This document shows, piece after piece, positions 42,584-52,767 of a DNA stretch of 64,000 nucleotides. A program made the translations under genes and the position numbers. Positions within the stretch are counted from its first letter, which is position 1. Every line of letters begins with the position of its first letter. The notes beneath the pieces are model-generated. The model saw only the letters and a program-made list of their open reading frames with translations. It ran no database searches and was not told where the DNA came from. Source of the DNA: JBCCCJ01 sp039029315. Its GTDB lineage: Bacteria > Bacteroidota > Bacteroidia > J057. The stretch is taken from positions 62,001 to 126,000 of the forward strand of contig JBCCGK010000020.1 in the NCBI GenBank assembly GCA_039029315.1, read 5' to 3'.

Positions 42584-45279
42584 CAGAAATTGAAATTGTA
42601 GTTAATGGAAGGAACAGGACTCCCCAAAATAGACAATCTATTTGCTTGAGGGCTTTGGAAAGCACTTTGAGTAAAGAACACTGAGAATGGATTCCTTCGG
42701 CCGTAGACATTGAAGACCGAAAATCCCCAACTGCTACGCCAGGCTTGTTGCTTTCGATGACTTTGGCCAATGGTATAGGAGATGTCCAGTCGATGATAGG
42801 GTGGAATACGGAATGAATTCCGATCGGAATACACAGGGATATTGAGGATATTATCAGTCGAGAAATTTCCCACAGGGGCAGTAATAGGTCTTCCTGAACT
42901 GTAAACAAAATTCAGGGCAAAATTATTCCGCCTGTTTGCCTGAAAATTCATGGTGAAGCTGATATCGTGCGGTCTGTCAAAGTTGGCCAAAAACCAATTG
43001 TTACCATTGATCACCTCATCAAGGAATTGTGCATCGGTTTTTCGCTCACTTCTGGAATAGGTATAGCCCAGGCGGCCGGTGAGTCGACCGCTGGTTTTGC
43101 GCAAGGAGAGTTCTGAACCATAAGACCTCCCTATACCTGAGATGATTTCTGTTTCCAGATGTGTGTTGACCAACAAGTTGGCCAGGTCCTTATATTCGAT
43201 CAGGTTCTCAATATCCCGATAGAAGAACTCCAGAGATGTTTCCCACAGATTATTGGCCAGATTTTTAAAAAATCCTACCGAATAGTTGTGGGCGCGAACC
43301 GGCTCGATGAAACTGTTGCTCAATTGCCAGATATCCACTGGCGAAATCGCTGCAGTATTGGACAGTTGGTTGATGAATTGTTGGGTGCGGTTATAGCTCA
43401 TTTTGAAGGAAGTCGATTCATCAAAACTGAACCGAAGAGAAGCTCTGGGTTCTAGCCCGGAATAACTGGTAATGACCTCGCCAGCCTGATAGCTTTCCAG
43501 CCCGGTTTGATTGTCGACCAATCTGGGAGAATTCTCCGCATATACGGCGACATCGGATGGTCCCAAGGCCTGGTAGATCACATATCGAAGACCGAGGGAG
43601 AGAGAGATTCGTTCTCCAAATTCGATCTCATCATTCACATAGAACGCAATATCTCGCCCGAATTCATCGTCAACATTTACTGGAATGGTGATGGAGCTAT
43701 CGGTGAGCGGGGCAATTTGTCCTGGATTGACTGTATAGAGATTGCCTTCCATTCCAATGTTGATTGTCTGAGAAGCAGAAGGTGTGTAGGTGATTTCTGG
43801 TCGAACCTTGGTATACTGTATTCCATTTTGCATCTCAAAGGCACGATTGGACTCCGTTTCATCCCACCGACTTTGATAATCACTCAAGACACCTTCGACA
43901 TTGAGAGACAATTTATCAGAGAGCAGATAAGAAAACTGGGCATTTGCGCCTCTGGACCTCCAACGAAAATCAAATTCACTGCTGAACTTGAATCTGTCCT
44001 GACTCCAGTATCCACTCAGGGAGAGCTTGCCCCGGTCGGAGAACCTCTGGGTGACTTTTACATTAGAATCATAAAAAAAAGCTGAACTCTCCCGAATATT
44101 GGCAACATCTATGACATTGAATAGATAATCCGAGATGGAGAAGCGGGTGCCAAAAATGATGGAACTTTTGCCTTTTTGGATAGGGGTTTCAAAGGTCAAA
44201 CGAGAAGACACAAGGCCAATCCCTCCTCTGCCAGAAAATTTCTGGTAATTTCCTTCCTTGAGTTCGACATCCAGAACTGATGACAGGCGCCCTCCATAAC
44301 GAGCTGGCATACTTCCCTTATACAAATCTACCTTTTTGACCACATCTGAGTTGAAAAGGGAGAACAGTCCCAATACGTGAGATGAGTTGAACAAATAGAG
44401 ACCATCCATCATAATCAAATTCTGGTCTACGGTTCCTCCACGAACATTGATTCCTCCCGATCCTTCACCAACTGAACTTACACCGGGCAGAAGAATCAGA
44501 CTCTTCATCACATCTGCTTCTCCCAGAAAGGAGGGCAACATCTTGATTTCTTCAATGCTCAATGCCTCCAGACCGATATCATTGGCTGAGACATTTTTGT
44601 TTTGGGCTTCAGAGGTAATCACCACTTCCCCCAATTGCAGGGCTTCTTTGGCGAGTTCCAAATCCAGATTGGCTGCACTGAGAACATTAGCGATGATTGT
44701 TTTGTCCTGATATCCTACCGATCTGAGTAAGAGTTGATGCTCCCCTGGTGGCAAGGCAAGACTGAATTTTCCGATCTCATCAGTCATGGTACCCATGCCA
44801 AGAGACTGGATCGCGATCGTCGCTCCAATGATGACTTCCTTGGTCGCCTCATCTGAAATAAATCCTTCTACTTTGAGGATATTACTTCCATCGTAAGCCT
44901 CAGATGTCCCCACCTGGATTTGTGGAATAACCTCCTGAATGCGTTGACTGAGGCTCTGTACATCAGATTTGTTCTGAAAATATTGTTGATCATACTCCTG
45001 ATCCAGTTGCTTTTTGGGTGCAATGACGAAGGCGTGATCCCGATACGAAAGAAAGGAATAGTTGGTAGTGGAAAGGATAAAGGCCAGGGCTTCTTCTGCC
45101 GTTTGTAGGCTGCTATCAATAGACACCAATTGGGAATGGGCCTGAATGTCCTCTGAAGAAAAAATCCTGACATCAAAGGTCTGCTCGATCTGCTCAATGC
45201 CTTGAGTGAGCGAGAGATTCTGAGCATAAAGCCAGGGAAGGCCTCCGAAAATGAAAAAAAATAGTAGTAGATATCGCAT
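42583..45279 (-). CDS. TonB-dependent outer-membrane receptor
   Basis: An 898 aa protein with signal peptide MRYLLLFFFIFGGLPWLYAQ. An STN-like domain lies at ~20-95, a carboxypeptidase-D-regulatory-like domain at ~135-215 (VEGFISDEATKEVIIGATI), a plug domain (SLILLPGVSSVGEGSGGINVRGGTVDQNLIMMDGLYLFNSSHV), and a 22-strand barrel ending in Phe (NYNFNF). STN domains usually pair with anti-sigma/ECF regulation, but no fecR or sigma gene is visible near it. It leads the operon with DUF4249 and the MG2/plug protein. The substrate is unknown; siderophores, peptides or glycans are all possible. Confidence 0.93.
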   Translation of the reverse strand: MRYLLLFFFIFGGLPWLYAQNLSLTQGIEQIEQTFDVRIFSSEDIQAHSQLVSIDSSLQTAEEALAFILSTTNYSFLSYRDHAFVIAPKKQLDQEYDQQYFQNKSDVQSLSQRIQEVIPQIQVGTSEAYDGSNILKVEGFISDEATKEVIIGATIAIQSLGMGTMTDEIGKFSLALPPGEHQLLLRSVGYQDKTIIANVLSAANLDLELAKEALQLGEVVITSEAQNKNVSANDIGLEALSIEEIKMLPSFLGEADVMKSLILLPGVSSVGEGSGGINVRGGTVDQNLIMMDGLYLFNSSHVLGLFSLFNSDVVKKVDLYKGSMPARYGGRLSSVLDVELKEGNYQKFSGRGGIGLVSSRLTFETPIQKGKSSIIFGTRFSISDYLFNVIDVANIRESSAFFYDSNVKVTQRFSDRGKLSLSGYWSQDRFKFSSEFDFRWRSRGANAQFSYLLSDKLSLNVEGVLSDYQSRWDETESNRAFEMQNGIQYTKVRPEITYTPSASQTINIGMEGNLYTVNPGQIAPLTDSSITIPVNVDDEFGRDIAFYVNDEIEFGERISLSLGLRYVIYQALGPSDVAVYAENSPRLVDNQTGLESYQAGEVITSYSGLEPRASLRFSFDESTSFKMSYNRTQQFINQLSNTAAISPVDIWQLSNSFIEPVRAHNYSVGFFKNLANNLWETSLEFFYRDIENLIEYKDLANLLVNTHLETEIISGIGRSYGSELSLRKTSGRLTGRLGYTYSRSERKTDAQFLDEVINGNNWFLANFDRPHDISFTMNFQANRRNNFALNFVYSSGRPITAPVGNFSTDNILNIPVYSDRNSFRIPPYHRLDISYTIGQSHRKQQAWRSSWGFSVFNVYGRRNPFSVFFTQSAFQSPQANRLSILGSPVPSINYNFNF

Positions 45280-45489
45280 CCTGCTGTCGAAATGTTCTGC
45301 AAAACCCTAAAATTAAGGGATTATATGAGAAACCTGTCTGTATGAACAAATGTTTTCACATAAATCAGATTGAAGTACTCCTATTGATCTGCAAACACTT
45401 CTCTGGACAATCCTTTTTGCTGATCCGCCCCAAAAGATTATCTTTATAGCTATAGCTCTTCTTTTCCTTCACCACTAATCCCCATCAAA

Positions 45490-45939
45490 ATGAAAATAAT
45501 GAATCACTCTCAGCTTGGAATCCTCCTCATTACAGCTTTTATAAGCCTCTGCTTTGTTAGTTGTACCTCTTCCAGTCAAAGCATGAGTGCCAAAAGAGCA
45601 CCTGCTGAAGTGAACTCTATGGGATATTTGAAGACCAATCAGCAAAATCCTTCCAATCTGGAGCTGGCTGACCACCTTCGCAAGGTATCCGGCCTGGTTG
45701 TTTCAGGAAAAGGACAGAATGTGAACATTCGGGTAAGAGGAGTGAATTCGATCAATGGAAGTACAGAACCTCTTTTCGTACTGGACGGAACTCCTCTTGG
45801 CGACAATTATGGATCAGTCGCAGATGCAATCAATCCCAATGACATCAAATCGATTCGCGTATTGAAAGGGGCAGATGCAACCTTGTATGGAACACGTGGA
45901 GCCAATGGTGTGATTTTGATTCGAATGAATAAGAACTAG
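45490..45939 (+). CDS. Free-standing TonB plug-domain lipoprotein
   Basis: A 149 aa protein with a lipoprotein signal (MNHSQLGILLITAFISLCFVSC from the second ATG at 45499; ATG 45490 also fits). The mature part is a lone plug domain: VSGLVVSGKGQNVNIRVRGVN, EPLFVLDGTPLGDNYG, INPNDIKSIRVLKGADATLYG, GVILIRMNK. It stops where a receptor barrel would start, with a proper stop codon. Lone plug lipoproteins are known in Bacteroidota but their role is unclear. It lies 47 bases before the cytochrome/VCBS gene. Confidence 0.85.
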   Translation: MKIMNHSQLGILLITAFISLCFVSCTSSSQSMSAKRAPAEVNSMGYLKTNQQNPSNLELADHLRKVSGLVVSGKGQNVNIRVRGVNSINGSTEPLFVLDGTPLGDNYGSVADAINPNDIKSIRVLKGADATLYGTRGANGVILIRMNKN

Positions 45940-45986
45940 TTGCGAAGCATCATCACAAGGACAGGTAGACTTCAAGGATAAATTGA

Positions 45987-47537
45987 ATGAATGACAGAAC
46001 ATCTTTCTGGAAACCATCCCTCTTGTCCTTGATCGTATCGATATTCCTGTGTGCGAGTCTGGACATCGCTTGTGTGCCAGATGCCAGACCTTCCAATGGA
46101 GAAGCGCTGGCACGGGTACATTGTGGCTCCTGCCATATGTTTCCTGAACCTGACTTACTGCCAAGCTCCATCTGGAAAGAACAGGTCCTTCCATTGATGG
46201 GAGAATATTTGGGGATAGATGACCCTTCGGTTACCCCCATCAAGGATCAGTCCCTTGAGGCCCAATACAACATTGCCAAGACAGGGCTTTTTCCCAAAAC
46301 TCCCAAAATATCGGAACAAGAATGGAGAGCTATTCAGCAATATTTTATTGAGCATGCACCAGATTCCATTCTTCCTCAGAATCTGCCCGTGAATATTCAT
46401 AAAGAACTGCCTGGATTTCAAACAAAAGCTGTGCAGTTCTCTTTGCCGGGAGGAGGCATGACCGCATTTGTGAAGTATGATTCATTCGCACATCGAATCT
46501 GGGCCTCAGATGGCCGCAACCTCTTGTTCGAACTGGACAATACTGGCAAAATTTTGTCATCACAACAGACCCCAAGCCCTGTTGTAGATGCCATCTTCCG
46601 TCCAGAAGGCGCATATAATTGGCTGACAATAGGAGGAATATTGCCCAATGATAGAGAGCAAGGCGTCTTATGGGCCGCAGACCATACAGCGAATTTTGAT
46701 CCCTTGATTGACAAGCTTGGCCGTCCGGTAGATGTCGCCGTGGCAGACTTGAATCAGGATGGCAAAGAAGATATCGTTCTGAGTAATTTTGGAAATCATG
46801 CAGGACAATTGGTCTGGTATGCAGGCCAGGACAACGGAACCTATGAAGCACATGTGCTGTCTCCCTTTCCAGGGGCTACCCGAACTGAGATTGTGGATAT
46901 GAATCAGGATGGCAAATTGGATATCATTGTCCTAATGGGACAAGGCAACGAAGGTATATTTGCTTACCTCAATCAAGGAGAGAATCGCTTCAAACAGCAA
47001 GTCCTGTTGCGCTTCCCGCCATTATTTGGGTCCAGCTATTTTGAATTGCTAGATATGGACAACGATGGAGATCTGGATATCCTGTACACCAATGGAGACA
47101 ATGCCGACTACTCTTTCTGTTATAAATCCTACCATGGTGTGAGGATATTCCTCAATGACGGAGAATGGAACTTTGAGCAATGCTACTTTGCTCCGGTTCT
47201 GGGAGCGACTAAAGCCATTGGGAGAGATTTTGATCAGGATGGGCAGATAGAGATTGCCTTGATTGCGTTCTTTACGGATATGCATGCTGAAGGACAAGGA
47301 GGGTTTTTATATTTCGACAATCAAGAAATGTCAAATTTATGGAACTTCGAAACCACCTCATTTTTAGCTGCCCAGGATGGGCGATGGTTGGTGATGGACG
47401 CAGCAGACATAGACGAAGATGGAGATGAAGATATCTTATTGGGTTCCTTTATTTTTTCCGCCTCTCCAAGCCCTCCTGAACTAGTAAAACGATGGCAAAA
47501 CAATCCATTGAATCTCATGATTCTGGAAAGAAAATAG
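45987..47537 (+). CDS. Cytochrome c/VCBS-repeat exported protein
   Basis: A 516 aa protein with a signal anchor (SLLSLIVSIFLCASLDIAC) and a heme-binding site CGSCH at 46-50, followed by MFPEPDLL, suggesting a short cytochrome c domain of ~110 residues. The rest is an FG-GAP/VCBS propeller (DLNQDGKEDIVLSNF, DMNQDGKLDIIVLMG, DMDNDGDLDILYT). It is probably a lipoprotein with Cys 29. It belongs with the many propeller proteins of this window. Confidence 0.85.
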   Translation: MNDRTSFWKPSLLSLIVSIFLCASLDIACVPDARPSNGEALARVHCGSCHMFPEPDLLPSSIWKEQVLPLMGEYLGIDDPSVTPIKDQSLEAQYNIAKTGLFPKTPKISEQEWRAIQQYFIEHAPDSILPQNLPVNIHKELPGFQTKAVQFSLPGGGMTAFVKYDSFAHRIWASDGRNLLFELDNTGKILSSQQTPSPVVDAIFRPEGAYNWLTIGGILPNDREQGVLWAADHTANFDPLIDKLGRPVDVAVADLNQDGKEDIVLSNFGNHAGQLVWYAGQDNGTYEAHVLSPFPGATRTEIVDMNQDGKLDIIVLMGQGNEGIFAYLNQGENRFKQQVLLRFPPLFGSSYFELLDMDNDGDLDILYTNGDNADYSFCYKSYHGVRIFLNDGEWNFEQCYFAPVLGATKAIGRDFDQDGQIEIALIAFFTDMHAEGQGGFLYFDNQEMSNLWNFETTSFLAAQDGRWLVMDAADIDEDGDEDILLGSFIFSASPSPPELVKRWQNNPLNLMILERK

Positions 47538-47576
47538 GTATTAATCAAAGGATTACATGAGTGGGCTACACAACTT

Positions 47577-47608
47577 TTTGGGCAGAAAAAAAAATATTTC
47601 TATTTTAC
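47577..47608 (+). promoter_or_regulatory. Possible Bacteroidota-type promoter before susC
   Basis: TTTG at 47577-47580, 20 bases, then TATTTTAC at 47601-47608, close to the TTTG-N19/20-TAnnTTTG pattern of Bacteroidota but with two mismatches in the -7 box. It lies 63 bases before the susC ATG. Confidence 0.35.
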
Positions 47609-47671
47609 AACAGTTTATTTCGGTACTAACTCAAATTTATGTTTGAATTTTGTAAGATCAATTAGGTAATT

Positions 47672-50600
47672 ATGACAGCAAAACTACTACTTACTTTCAA
47701 AAAAGTATGGCTTGTCGCACTTTTGGCTGTGTTATCAACAGGGATGACATTTGCGCAGAAGACCATTACTGGAACCATCCTGGATTCCAGAAGTGGTGAT
47801 GGGCTGATCGGTGCTTCGGTGCTGGTCGAAGGGACTACTGTTGGTACACTCGCGGATGACAATGGAAAGTTCAGCCTCCGGGTGAATGAAGGAGATGTAT
47901 TGAACGTCTCATACGTTGGTTATACCAGCCAAAAACTCACCATTGGCTCAGCTAATGAGTACACCATTAATTTGGTGCAGGGACAGCTGGATGAAGTTGT
48001 CATCACAGGGTATACTGCACAGTCCAAGAAGAAAATTTCTGGTGCGGTCAGCTCCATTGTTGCAGACGATATCGCCAATATCCCTGCTGCCAGTGTGAGT
48101 AACAGACTTCAGGGAAAAGTCTCCGGGGTTAATGTAACCCAGTCAGGCGCACCTGGATCAGGGGTATCGGTCAGGATTCGTGGGTATGGGACCATTGGGA
48201 ACAATGAACCATTGTATATCGTGGATGGGATTCCATTGGAAGGGATGACTACCCTTTTGGACATCAATCCCAGCGATGTAGAATCTATTCAGGTCTTGAA
48301 AGATGCTTCCGCAGCCTCTATCTATGGAGCACGTGCTGCAAATGGTGTAATCATCGTTACCACCAAGAAAGGATCTGCCAGAGGAGGAACAACCGTTACC
48401 TTTGATGGATATGTCGGGGTAGAAACAAATGGAGCCTTCCCAGAGATGTTGAGTTCTCAGGAACTGGGAGATGTCATCTTTGAGCAGCAGCGAAACGCAG
48501 GCCTGGTTCCTTCTCATGCACAGTATGGAAATGGATCATCAGCCGTGATTCCTGAGTACATCTTCCCTGCTGGAGGAAGAACTGGATCACCTGAAGTTGA
48601 TCCCGCCCTGTATGACAGAGAATCTTATCCGATTACCAGAACTGCTCCCGGAGAGGGAACAGACTGGTGGGATGTTGGATGGAATCCAGGCATGATGCAG
48701 AACTACAACATCGGCATCAGTGGTGGCAACGAACATGCACAATTTGCAGTTGGTTCAGGCTATTTCATGCAAGAAGGAACCTTGTTGAACTCCAGCTATG
48801 AGCGATACAACGTCCGTGCAAACTCTCTGATTCGAGTGAAAAAATGGTTCCGAATAGGCCAGACTCTGAACGTTTCTTACTCCAAGAAGCAGAATCCTGG
48901 TGGAACCTCTGGTGGCCAAAACGAGAATGGTCTTATTTCTTCTTTCTACAAAGCCGTTCCATTGATTCCTCTATATGACGAAGGTGGAAACTTTGGAGGA
49001 AGTAAAGGTGCTCAGGTAGGTGCCGGTGGACCATTTGCTGGCTTGATGAGAGATGCCAATGACTACAACAGACGATTCAGAATGATCGGCAACCTGTATG
49101 GAGAAGTAGATATCTTTGACGGATTGACTGCAAAGTCCAGTATCAACATTGACTACAATACTTCTTTCAACAAAAACTGGGTTGGACGAAACTATGAAGC
49201 AGCTGAGCCACGAACTGCTCACGTATTGAATTCATATTTCGATATCAACTCCTCCTGGACATGGTACAATACCTTGAACTACAACAAAAACTTTGGTGAG
49301 CATACCATTAACCTTCTTGGAGGAACTGAAGCGATCCGTAGCCAATATGACTTCCTGAGTGGTCAGCGAATTGGATTCTTCAGTGATGATATTGATTATC
49401 GTCATATCAATGCCGGTGAGCCTACTGGTCAAATTGTCAACGGTAGTGCTTCTCAAAGAGCGCTCTTCTCTATCTTTGGAAAATTTGACTATGATTTCCA
49501 GGGAAAATACATCTTTAGTGCAACAGTTCGCCGAGATGGTTCTTCTGTATTTGGTGCTGGGAACCGATATGGTGTCTTCCCTGCTTTCAGTGCAGCATGG
49601 CGTCTGTCTGATGAAGCCTTCATGCAAGATGTGGCATTCATCAATGACTTCAAATTGAGAGCTGGATGGGGACAAACAGGAAACCAGAAGATTGGTCAGC
49701 GGATCTTCTCAACCTTTGGGTCCAATCCTCAATTCAATAGCTATGACATCAATGGAAGCAATGGCGCAGAAGTTACAGGATTTGATAGTTCTGTATTTGG
49801 GAATCCAAATGTGAAGTGGGAATCTACTACTTCTCTCAACATTGGGTTTGATGCCTCATTCCTGAGTGATCGATTGGGACTGTCTTTTGACTGGTTCAAC
49901 AATGACACAGAAGATATGTTGACAGAGGTTCCTCCTTCCAGTTTGGCAGGGGTTGCGTCTAATCCTTTCATCAATATTGGTGAGGTAAATAACACTGGAT
50001 TTGATGTCGAATTGAGTCTTTCCAGCCCAGCCGGAAGCGAGTTTACTTACGACTTTGGTGTGAATGTATCTCGATACAAGAATGAAGTAACTCAACTTGC
50101 TACAGACGCGCAGGAAATCATCTCTGGTGGCTTCCGTTCATTTGAAGCGACTATCACACGACCTGGTGATCCCATCTCTTCCTATTATGGATTGATCATT
50201 GATGGTGTCTTCCAGACACAAGCTGAAGTTGACGCACACGCTGACCAAACTGGAAAAGCTGTAGGTCGATGGAAATTCAGAGATATCAATGAAGATGGAA
50301 TCGTCAATGATGATGACCGTACGATCCTAGGAAACCCTCACCCGGACTTCGCTTATGGATTCACTGCAAACTTTGCCTGGAAAGGATTTGATTTCTCTCT
50401 CTTTATTCAGGGTGTACAAGGAAATGAAGTATTCAATACCAATGTCCTGTTTGCAGACCTCTTCCAGTTCCAGGGGAACAGAAGAAGAAAAGTTATTGAG
50501 CAGTCATGGGGATACCCAGGAGTGAACAATGAAACAGCTGAGTTGCCACAGATCAACCAAAATGCACCTGTCATTGAAAAGGATGCCAACTCTTACTATG

Positions 50601-50872
50601 TAGAAGATGGATCATACGTCCGATTCAAAAATGCGAACCTCGGTTACACCCTTCCTGATGGCATCACCAATTCTATCGGTTTGGGCAGAGTCAGAATCTA
50701 CGTTGCAGCCAATAACTTCATTACCATCACTTCTTATGAAGGACTTGATCCTGAGATTTCTGTAAACAACATTAACTCAAGTGGTCAGAATCAGGATATC
50801 TCTATTGGTCTTGACAAAGGAAACTACCCTGTCGTGAAGTCATTCATGGGAGGATTGAACATCACATTCTAA
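47672..50872 (+). CDS. SusC/RagA-family TonB-linked outer-membrane protein
   Basis: A 1066 aa protein: signal peptide ending TFAQ, carboxypeptidase-D-regulatory-like domain (ITGTILDSRSGDGLIGASVL), the TonB-box-like EVVITGYT, the plug (SVRIRGYGTIGNNEPLYIVD) and a long barrel ending GGLNITF with C-terminal Phe. The length and order are those of SusC. It imports oligomers across the outer membrane together with the SusD lipoprotein encoded 42 bases downstream. No glycoside hydrolase or peptidase accompanies the pair, so the cargo is uncertain. Confidence 0.97.
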   Translation: MTAKLLLTFKKVWLVALLAVLSTGMTFAQKTITGTILDSRSGDGLIGASVLVEGTTVGTLADDNGKFSLRVNEGDVLNVSYVGYTSQKLTIGSANEYTINLVQGQLDEVVITGYTAQSKKKISGAVSSIVADDIANIPAASVSNRLQGKVSGVNVTQSGAPGSGVSVRIRGYGTIGNNEPLYIVDGIPLEGMTTLLDINPSDVESIQVLKDASAASIYGARAANGVIIVTTKKGSARGGTTVTFDGYVGVETNGAFPEMLSSQELGDVIFEQQRNAGLVPSHAQYGNGSSAVIPEYIFPAGGRTGSPEVDPALYDRESYPITRTAPGEGTDWWDVGWNPGMMQNYNIGISGGNEHAQFAVGSGYFMQEGTLLNSSYERYNVRANSLIRVKKWFRIGQTLNVSYSKKQNPGGTSGGQNENGLISSFYKAVPLIPLYDEGGNFGGSKGAQVGAGGPFAGLMRDANDYNRRFRMIGNLYGEVDIFDGLTAKSSINIDYNTSFNKNWVGRNYEAAEPRTAHVLNSYFDINSSWTWYNTLNYNKNFGEHTINLLGGTEAIRSQYDFLSGQRIGFFSDDIDYRHINAGEPTGQIVNGSASQRALFSIFGKFDYDFQGKYIFSATVRRDGSSVFGAGNRYGVFPAFSAAWRLSDEAFMQDVAFINDFKLRAGWGQTGNQKIGQRIFSTFGSNPQFNSYDINGSNGAEVTGFDSSVFGNPNVKWESTTSLNIGFDASFLSDRLGLSFDWFNNDTEDMLTEVPPSSLAGVASNPFINIGEVNNTGFDVELSLSSPAGSEFTYDFGVNVSRYKNEVTQLATDAQEIISGGFRSFEATITRPGDPISSYYGLIIDGVFQTQAEVDAHADQTGKAVGRWKFRDINEDGIVNDDDRTILGNPHPDFAYGFTANFAWKGFDFSLFIQGVQGNEVFNTNVLFADLFQFQGNRRRKVIEQSWGYPGVNNETAELPQINQNAPVIEKDANSYYVEDGSYVRFKNANLGYTLPDGITNSIGLGRVRIYVAANNFITITSYEGLDPEISVNNINSSGQNQDISIGLDKGNYPVVKSFMGGLNITF

Positions 50873-50913
50873 TCTCATTTCTCAATTATTTATTATCAAT
50901 TAGAATCATAGAA

Positions 50914-52629
50914 ATGAAAAAAATCATATATATATCAATCGTTTTTGCAGCCATTGCGATCGCGGTTGCCTGTAATGAGGAATTTTTGGATCTCAAGCCC
51001 CAAGGTGTATTGAGTGAAGATGTCCTTCAGTCAGATGATGGAGTGGAAGCACTCCTCATTGCTGCCTACTCTGCCCTGGATACCTGGTCCGGTTGGGCTG
51101 TCGGTGCACCCTGGGAGTCTGCTGCTTCCAACTGGGTCATGGGAGATGTCTACTCTGATGATGCCTACAAAGGAACAGATGTGAATGACCAGCCGCCAAT
51201 CAACCCTATGGAGCGATATGAGCACCAGGCTGACAATCCTTATGTCTGGAGCAAATGGGCAGCTACTTATGATGCTGTTTCCAGAACCAATGACCTGCTT
51301 CGGGTTTTGGGCAATACTGAGGACATCACCCAGGACGCCAGCACTCAGATTCTTGCTGAAGGCCGATTCCTCCGCGCTCATTATCACTTCGAGTTGAAAA
51401 AGGTCTATGATAACATTACTTACCTGGATGAAACAACAGATGTTTTCTCCTCCAATACCACTGATATCTGGCCAAATATCGAAGCGGATCTTGAGTTTGC
51501 TGTTGCAAATCTGCCAAATGAGCCAAGAAATGGTCAGAAAGGACGAGCTACCAAGTATGCTGCTCAGGCACTTTTGGCCAAAGTTCATTTGTTCCAGAAT
51601 GATCCTGCTGCCGCCAAGTCACTGCTAGATGCCGTGATCAATAGTGGACAGTATTCCTTGACCACAGAGTATCATGAGAACTTCCGAATCTCTGGAGACA
51701 ACAACTCAGAATCAATCTTCCAATTGCAGGCTTCCGTAAATGGTGCCAGCTTCTCAAACGGAAACTTGGGCGACATCCTGAACTTCACCCATACAGGTGG
51801 ACCTGGAGGATGCTGTGGATTCCATCAGCCTTCTCAGAACCTTGTCAATGTTCATAAGACTACTGCAGAAGGATTCCCCATGTTTGATACCTTCAACAAT
51901 GAAGATCTGAAAAATGACCAGGGTCTTCTTCCAACAGATGACTTTGAGCCTACTACTGATCCTTTGGACCCACGTCTGGACTGGTCTGTTGGTCGTCGGG
52001 GAATCCCTTATCTGGATTGGGGAGATCATAATTCTAACTGGGTACGGGATCAATCCTATGGTGGTCCTTATAGCCCCAAGAAAATGGTCTACTATCAAGC
52101 TGAAGCCGGAACCGGAAACCAGGTTGGTTACTGGGGTGGTGGCTTGTCTGCCAACAACTATAGCTTCATCCGATATGCAGATGTCCTGCTGTGGAGAGCC
52201 GAAGTTGCTGTTAGCGAAAATGATCTGAACACTGCCAGAACCTATGTCAACATGGTTCGTGCACGTGCCGCCAATCCTGACACATGGGTCATGAGAGGAG
52301 ATACAGCTGCTGCTGCAAATTATGTGATCAGTGAATATCCAGAAAATCACACGATGTTCACCAGCAAAGACAATGCTGAAAAAGCTGTTCAGTATGAGAG
52401 AAGAATTGAGTTGGCCATGGAAGGACACCGATTCTTTGATCTCGTTCGTTGGGGAATTGCCAAAGAAACCATCGACGCATATCTGGAGAAGGAAAAAACC
52501 AAGCGTACCTACCTGCAAGGAGCTAACTTCGATGCTTACAATGTCCGTCATCCAATTCCAAGACGTGCGTTGATCAGAAGTATCCAGGGTGGAGCTGAAA
52601 CACTTGTTCAGAATGAAGGATATAACTAG
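50914..52629 (+). CDS. SusD/RagB-family nutrient-binding lipoprotein
   Basis: A 571 aa surface lipoprotein with signal MKKIIYISIVFAAIAIAVAC. The SusD hallmarks are present: EEFLDLKPQGVLSEDVLQSDDG at the N-terminus, the TPR-like helices (AEGRFLRAHYHFELKKVYDN), and C-terminal RRIELAMEGHRFFDLVRWG and HPIPRRALI. It forms the lid of the SusC transporter. A terminator follows 30 bases after its stop, so SusCD is a two-gene unit. Confidence 0.97.
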   Translation: MKKIIYISIVFAAIAIAVACNEEFLDLKPQGVLSEDVLQSDDGVEALLIAAYSALDTWSGWAVGAPWESAASNWVMGDVYSDDAYKGTDVNDQPPINPMERYEHQADNPYVWSKWAATYDAVSRTNDLLRVLGNTEDITQDASTQILAEGRFLRAHYHFELKKVYDNITYLDETTDVFSSNTTDIWPNIEADLEFAVANLPNEPRNGQKGRATKYAAQALLAKVHLFQNDPAAAKSLLDAVINSGQYSLTTEYHENFRISGDNNSESIFQLQASVNGASFSNGNLGDILNFTHTGGPGGCCGFHQPSQNLVNVHKTTAEGFPMFDTFNNEDLKNDQGLLPTDDFEPTTDPLDPRLDWSVGRRGIPYLDWGDHNSNWVRDQSYGGPYSPKKMVYYQAEAGTGNQVGYWGGGLSANNYSFIRYADVLLWRAEVAVSENDLNTARTYVNMVRARAANPDTWVMRGDTAAAANYVISEYPENHTMFTSKDNAEKAVQYERRIELAMEGHRFFDLVRWGIAKETIDAYLEKEKTKRTYLQGANFDAYNVRHPIPRRALIRSIQGGAETLVQNEGYN

Positions 52630-52658
52630 GATTTCCTAACATTATCTCAGCATAATTT

Positions 52659-52694
52659 GAGGCGGGAATGTTCATCATTTCCGCCTCTTTTTTA
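52659..52694 (+). terminator. Intrinsic terminator after susD
   Basis: Arms GAGGCGGGAATG and CATTTCCGCCTC (one mismatch) with a short loop, then six T. Confidence 0.9.
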
Positions 52695-52767
52695 TTCCAA
52701 AAAAGCAAACCTCCCTAATTCTCCTTATCTTTGCAGACTGAATACAAGAGCTTGTTTGAAGGGATAT

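Noticed and set aside
51754..52551. Minus-strand ORF of 265 codons
   Set aside because: Antisense to susD, which is well supported.
52657..52767. Upstream extension of the 52768 gene
   Set aside because: The extension would need a TTG start and runs through the susD terminator hairpin; the ATG at 52768 gives a proper lipoprotein signal.
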